NCBI GenBank assembly: GCA_036346375.1
Contig: CM070501.1
Coordinates: 36,600,539 to 36,664,538, forward strand
DNA length: 64,000 bases
Reading direction: 5' to 3'
DNA from: Guadua angustifolia
Taxonomy: Eukaryota > Streptophyta > Magnoliopsida > Poales > Poaceae
The stretch's first letter is position 1. Each line of letters opens with the position of its first letter. Made by a program: the position numbers and the translations under genes. Positions 60,558-64,000 of the stretch are shown here, in pieces. The notes below the pieces were generated by a model. The model saw only the letters and a list, made by a program, of their open reading frames with translations. It had not been told where the DNA came from and made no database searches.

Positions 60558-62110
60558 ATAATTATCCCGTAGTATGACTACGGCAGTGTGGAGTTCGTCG
60601 CCAGGACATGTTCAAGCACGTCCCTACGGCTGACGTAGTCCTTGTCAAGGCCAAGACTCGGGACAGGCGCCTTCCTTGATCCTTAGGGCATGTACAATAA
60701 GACCATCTCAATTGGTTCTTAGCCTGTACACGTCAGGTTTGATCTATGTGGAAGAGTGAGAAAAGAGAAGAGAAAAGAGAGCCGACTCTTATTTAGAGCC
60801 AGCTTTGCACATAAACATAGGTAGATTATTTATATACAAGATAAAATATAGTTATTGCAAGATATCTAGAGACAATCTTTAGAGACAATTATTACACAAA
60901 TTGACTTTTAGTTTACTATTAGTCAGTAATACTTTAGTAATCAAGGTCTACCCTTAGATCTCCTCCGCCTCTTGTATATGGCGTGCTCCGTGTCTCCATT
61001 CAACAGATATCGGCCCTATTTGTTTGGGCTTTTTTACTAGCTTAAAAGCCAAAAAGTTAAAACCTAAACAAATGAATAGCTTTTTATTTGGGCTTTTCAA
61101 AAGCCATAAACCTCTATATAACTAAAAGTCAAAAGTCATTGGAGAGAAGCATTTTTTTGGCTTACTAATGGTTGGTTTTAGACTAATAATACTAAAGTTA
61201 GATAAAATTACAAATCTCTATCACGTACAAAAGTCATTAGCTTTTAAGCTGTTTAAGCTAAAAATTGGCTTTAAGTTATAAGTCAAAAAAAAACTAAACC
61301 TAAACAAACAGGGCCATCAAGTCACGCAAATGTATCTGCATCACTGCATGGCTTTCCACTCTGCAACTTCATCTGCACATTACCTATGCTGACACCGTTT
61401 AGGCAAGCAGTTATACATTGACTACCCTTCCATCCCTCATTAAGAACAGGATTTATCAAGCGGAGAATCAAGCATCCAAAGGCAAAGCACAGATATATGT
61501 GCTTCTATACATCACTATTTTAAAGTTGCACAAATATTAAAACATGAATGAAAAATAGAGGCTGATTATTTACTCCATTGCTTGCTTCAAGATTTGTACA
61601 AATTGTATTGGGATGGAATGCATAGAAGCACTACTACAGTCACGACCAAGGAGACAGCGATCAAGGTTCCTGATACAGCTTCAGATGCAATACAGGACCA
61701 CTTCTGAATTACAGAAAGACAGTACACATATAGGCAACATTAAACGCTGACGCCAAAGATCACTGCCCTTCCCATGACTCTAAAGCAGCACGCAGGGTAC
61801 ATGGTGTACAATCAATGCACTTATACTGGCTACATGACAGCCATCAGGCACAACTTCTGCATGGAGTGCATCAGGATACGATGAGACTAGAACGGCACAA
61901 GAAAATGCGAACTATACCTGGACGAGGCATGGAGCGGCTGCCGCTCTTCACCAAAGATCCCATGTTGTGCAATAACTGATTAGCTTTTGCATACCAATAC
62001 AGGGTATGAGGTTCAAAGGCAGCTTATGGCATCGGCTGGAAGCCTGGAATACTGGGAAAGTAAACTTTCTTACAAAGCACTAGGAAGTACATACTGAAGT
62101 AGCGTCGTAT
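60558..62110. other. Intergenic, MITE-rich, ends in ARF 3' flank
   Basis: 60686-60965 resembles a MITE starting AGGGCATGTACAATAAGACC, but its second end is not clear. 61012-61315 is a MITE, listed separately. 61316-62110 includes the likely 3' UTR of the ARF gene; no other gene is visible. Confidence 0.5.
61012..61315. mobile_element. MITE (GGCCCT ends)
   Basis: A 304 bp element. Inverted ends GGCCCTATTTGTTTGGGCTT and AACCTAAACAAACAGGGCC. ATC flanks both ends (61009-61011 and 61316-61318). The interior is palindromic-leaning (AAAAGCC/GGCTTTT). Confidence 0.8.
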
Positions 62111-63393
62111 TCATAGCGGAGCAGAGCAGAGTGCGAGAAGAGCACCAGGAGTGGAGCGGCTGTGTCCAAACAACTCTAACATCCGTCGATTTTGGCAATC
62201 AGTTTCATAATTCCCTTCCTTGACACCATCTTCTTCTGTTGGCAATATCTTCTCAGTTAAGGAAAAACCAAAAAGCATGCAACTATTTCTGCCAACCTCC
62301 CTTCCATCAGGACCAGGATTATCAGCATCTCCAGGTGTTAAAGCCTTTCCAATTTCAAATGTACCAGGGCTGCCATTTGCATATTTGTTATTGTTCTTGC
62401 TTGCCAAACCAAACCGCGGAACCACTGTTTGGTTAAACGTAAGATCGGATGGGGGAGAATGTACTTGTGCTGGTGGAAGACTAGATAGCGAGCGAGAGTG
62501 TCTTTGAGTTGCAGCTGATAATCCGTTCATGGCAGCTGAGGTATGCATATAATTGTACAACCCATATCTGCCTTTTGCTGAACACGCATCAGACATCATT
62601 CCTTGGAACAGAGGAACTGTCTGAGAAATTTCTTGACCTTGCAAGACCTCTGGGAATCCAACAGATCCACCGAAGCCTACAGATTGGTACGTAAAACCGG
62701 AGTTCCGTGGGGGAAGTCTGATTGTTGGACCACCCAACACGCAGCTTCGTGTATCAGTAAGGAATCTCCTAGCATCAGAAGAAATAAATTTTGTGACATC
62801 AGCTGACTGAGAAGAAAATGTAACACGATGAGTTATAGAACCCATCAATTCTTGACCTTGCAAGACCCTGGGGAACTTTTCAGTTCCCATGGAATCCGGA
62901 CGACCATTTCCATCTATAGTATTTAGGGGTGTTTGGGACATTTTGCCCACCAAAATCTGTGGAGTTAGTGGAGTAGGGTATTTCTAGCTCAGAAATTTGT
63001 AGAAATGGATGGAGGTACATTAAGAGTGTTTAGGTAGATCATCTTGTTTACATTTTAGACTAAAAATATAAACTTAATTCACTTTATTTTAGCCTATAAG
63101 TTTCAATTTCTGAGTTTGAGATCTGAACTCTCCCAAAAGAACCTTAATGCAAAGTCAATTAACATATGGTTAAAGAATACCATATATACATACAGATATC
63201 AGCCTTGTGCCGTGGGAAGTCGGAACTTACACAGAGTTAGAACGTCCAAATTGCCCTGAGGGCACAGCTTGGTTCGTTTAGAGCTGGATGCTGACAGAGA
63301 ATGAGCAATAGAGACCAAGCCACCAACTATCTTGATGTCCCATGGAGATACTCTAATTTGCCTGTTACAGTTAGTACCATCCTCCCATCTTAC
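62111..63393 (-). CDS. ETT/ARF3: ETTIN/ARF3-class auxin response factor, 3' part only
   Basis: Two in-phase exons of an auxin response factor, a nuclear repressor-type regulator of organ polarity and flower development. Exon 63393-63231 encodes the end of the Auxin_resp (ARF) domain: VRWEDGTNCNRQIRVSPWDI, then AHSLSASSSKRTKLCPQGN. Exon 62913-62111 encodes the Ser/Gly-rich middle region and a C-terminus (CMLFGFSLTEKILPTEEDGV, SRSTPGALLALCSAPL, stop) with no PB1 domain, as in ETT. Two sites matching tasiR-ARF lie in the last exon. Upstream exons for the B3 DNA-binding domain and most of the ARF domain are not found in 63394-64000, so the gene either continues beyond the window or is truncated. 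The intron carries a MITE just upstream of the acceptor. Confidence 0.88.
62630..62650 (-). promoter_or_regulatory. tasiR-ARF target site B
   Basis: The + strand reads TTCTTGACCTTGCAAGACCTC, nearly the tasiR-ARF small RNA itself, so the minus-strand mRNA is complementary to it. The encoded peptide is EVLQGQE. It is the downstream one of two sites in the mRNA. Confidence 0.9.
62849..62869 (-). promoter_or_regulatory. tasiR-ARF target site A
   Basis: The + strand reads TTCTTGACCTTGCAAGACCC in a near-perfect match to tasiR-ARF. The encoded peptide is RVLQGQE. Two sites 219 nt apart are the hallmark of ETT/ARF3 and ARF4 transcripts regulated by the miR390-TAS3 pathway. Confidence 0.92.
62926..63143. 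mobile_element. MITE, family A (Tourist-like), copy 2, in ARF intron
   Basis: A 218 bp element with ends GGGGTGTTTGGGA and TCCCAAAAGAACC, flanked by TTA on both sides (62923-62925, 63144-63146). The interior (ACATTAAGAGTGTTTAGGTA to TTCACTTTATTTTAGCC) is the same family as 40906-41125. Confidence 0.85.
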
Positions 63394-64000
63394 CTGTAGA
63401 AAATGCAGCAATTCGATATGCAGATATTAGTGAACCTGTATACCATATATTCATTCTAAATAAAAGGCACAACTGGTAAATTGAGTTCATGTTCAATGAT
63501 GCTGCACCAAAGGTGTCTCCAGTCCACCACACAAACCTATACAAACATTCTCCATCTAAAGCAAATGAATAGAACATAGTTTACTTCTTATTCCTCAAAA
63601 AAACAAGTCTAACATCGTTGATTCATTGCTAAATGGCAGACGTTTTCACCACTGCACCTTGTTTATGGATAAGTGCCCTAGCTATGGTAACAAATTTCCA
63701 TCGAACGATACTATATAAACCAGATATTGATCTTTTAGTGGGCAATTGCGAACCGGATATCCTCCGTAACCTCACCGCGATCCATTATTAATTATGAAGG
63801 TGCCAAAGCGAAGAAAATCTTGCTTTACCTTCATCAAGCCGACCAAATGCGAATCTCCCGGTTTCACTCCGCTGCCGAAAGGTTTTGTCCCTAGATATTT
63901 GTTTCTAATCAATCTGTTTGCTAAGTACTCTCGGATGTTAAAAGCTTAAACAACCATTTGCTTAGAAGAGCAGATTTTTATATTTTAAGTCATGATCCCT
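63394..64000. other. Upstream of ARF exon, no recognised exon
   Basis: A minus-strand frame at 63577-63480 (ECLYRFVWWTGDTFGAASLN) has splice-like borders but does not match the ARF exon expected here (DPVRWPGSKWRC-type). The rest is AT-rich with no gene signal. Confidence 0.45.

Noticed and set aside
63480..63577. Frame ECLYRFVWWTGDT as the next ARF exon
   Set aside because: It does not resemble the ARF-domain residues expected immediately before VRWEDGTNC, and phase could not be reconciled.
1..64000. Novel defence system or biosynthetic cluster
   Set aside because: Genes present are unrelated plant loci on both strands separated by transposons; no co-functional cluster is visible.

Overview
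This is a nuclear plant window, almost certainly from a grass (Poaceae). The evidence is multi-exon genes with GT-AG introns, very GC-rich first exons that open on CpG-rich promoters, a CC-NB-ARC-LRR resistance gene, Tat-lineage Ty3/gypsy and SIRE-like Ty1/copia retroelements, and many grass-type MITEs. I see no bacterial, phage or CRISPR content.

Layout. (1) 1-22828 is a nested retroelement block. The outer element is a minus-strand copia-type element that keeps one long gag ORF (18494-20224) and has no pol. Its right LTR is complete (20283-22828). Its left LTR is truncated at about 1081 and split by a Tat-type Ty3/gypsy element (1550-13253), which carries its own LTRs, degraded gag-pol and an antisense coiled-coil/'gypsy-type transposon' ORF region. 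Bases 1-1080 are a second copy of the gypsy gag region joined abruptly to the copia LTR. (2) 22897-23585 holds two plastid-type rRNA fragments (23S on +, 16S on -): organelle DNA in the nucleus. (3) 24376-28467 (-) is a complete eight-exon gene for a HASPP28/PDAP1-family phosphoprotein (163 aa). (4) 30789-36907 (-) is a complete four-exon VOZ transcription factor gene (558 aa) with a 4.25 kb intron. (5) 38117-40559 (+) is a decayed RTN4IP1-like quinone oxidoreductase pseudogene, followed by a MITE, a dead LINE reverse-transcriptase fragment and GTTTCA-type tandem repeats. (6) 43820-47684 (+) is a two-exon CC-NB-ARC-LRR gene (922 aa) that looks intact. (7) 49124-57597 (-) is a pseudogene with a UVR motif and an NTF2/SnoaL-like domain. 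Its two exons now lie about 7.9 kb apart because MITEs and a complete 7.27 kb gag-only copia element (49569-56835, TSD GAAAC) landed between them. (8) 58371-60190 is a probable remnant of a further minus-strand LTR element, followed by several MITEs. (9) 62111-63393 (-) is the 3' part of an ETTIN/ARF3-class auxin response factor gene with two tasiR-ARF target sites; its DNA-binding exons are not in the window.

The cellular genes are unrelated housekeeping or regulatory loci and do not form an operon. The biology lies in (a) the VOZ-ARF3 neighbourhood, (b) layered transposition that can be ordered in time from the sequence, and (c) two different copia-type families here that have gag but no pol and so must be mobilised in trans. 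Frameshifts and LTR mismatches cluster in homopolymers and GC-rich patches, so some of the damage may be assembly error.
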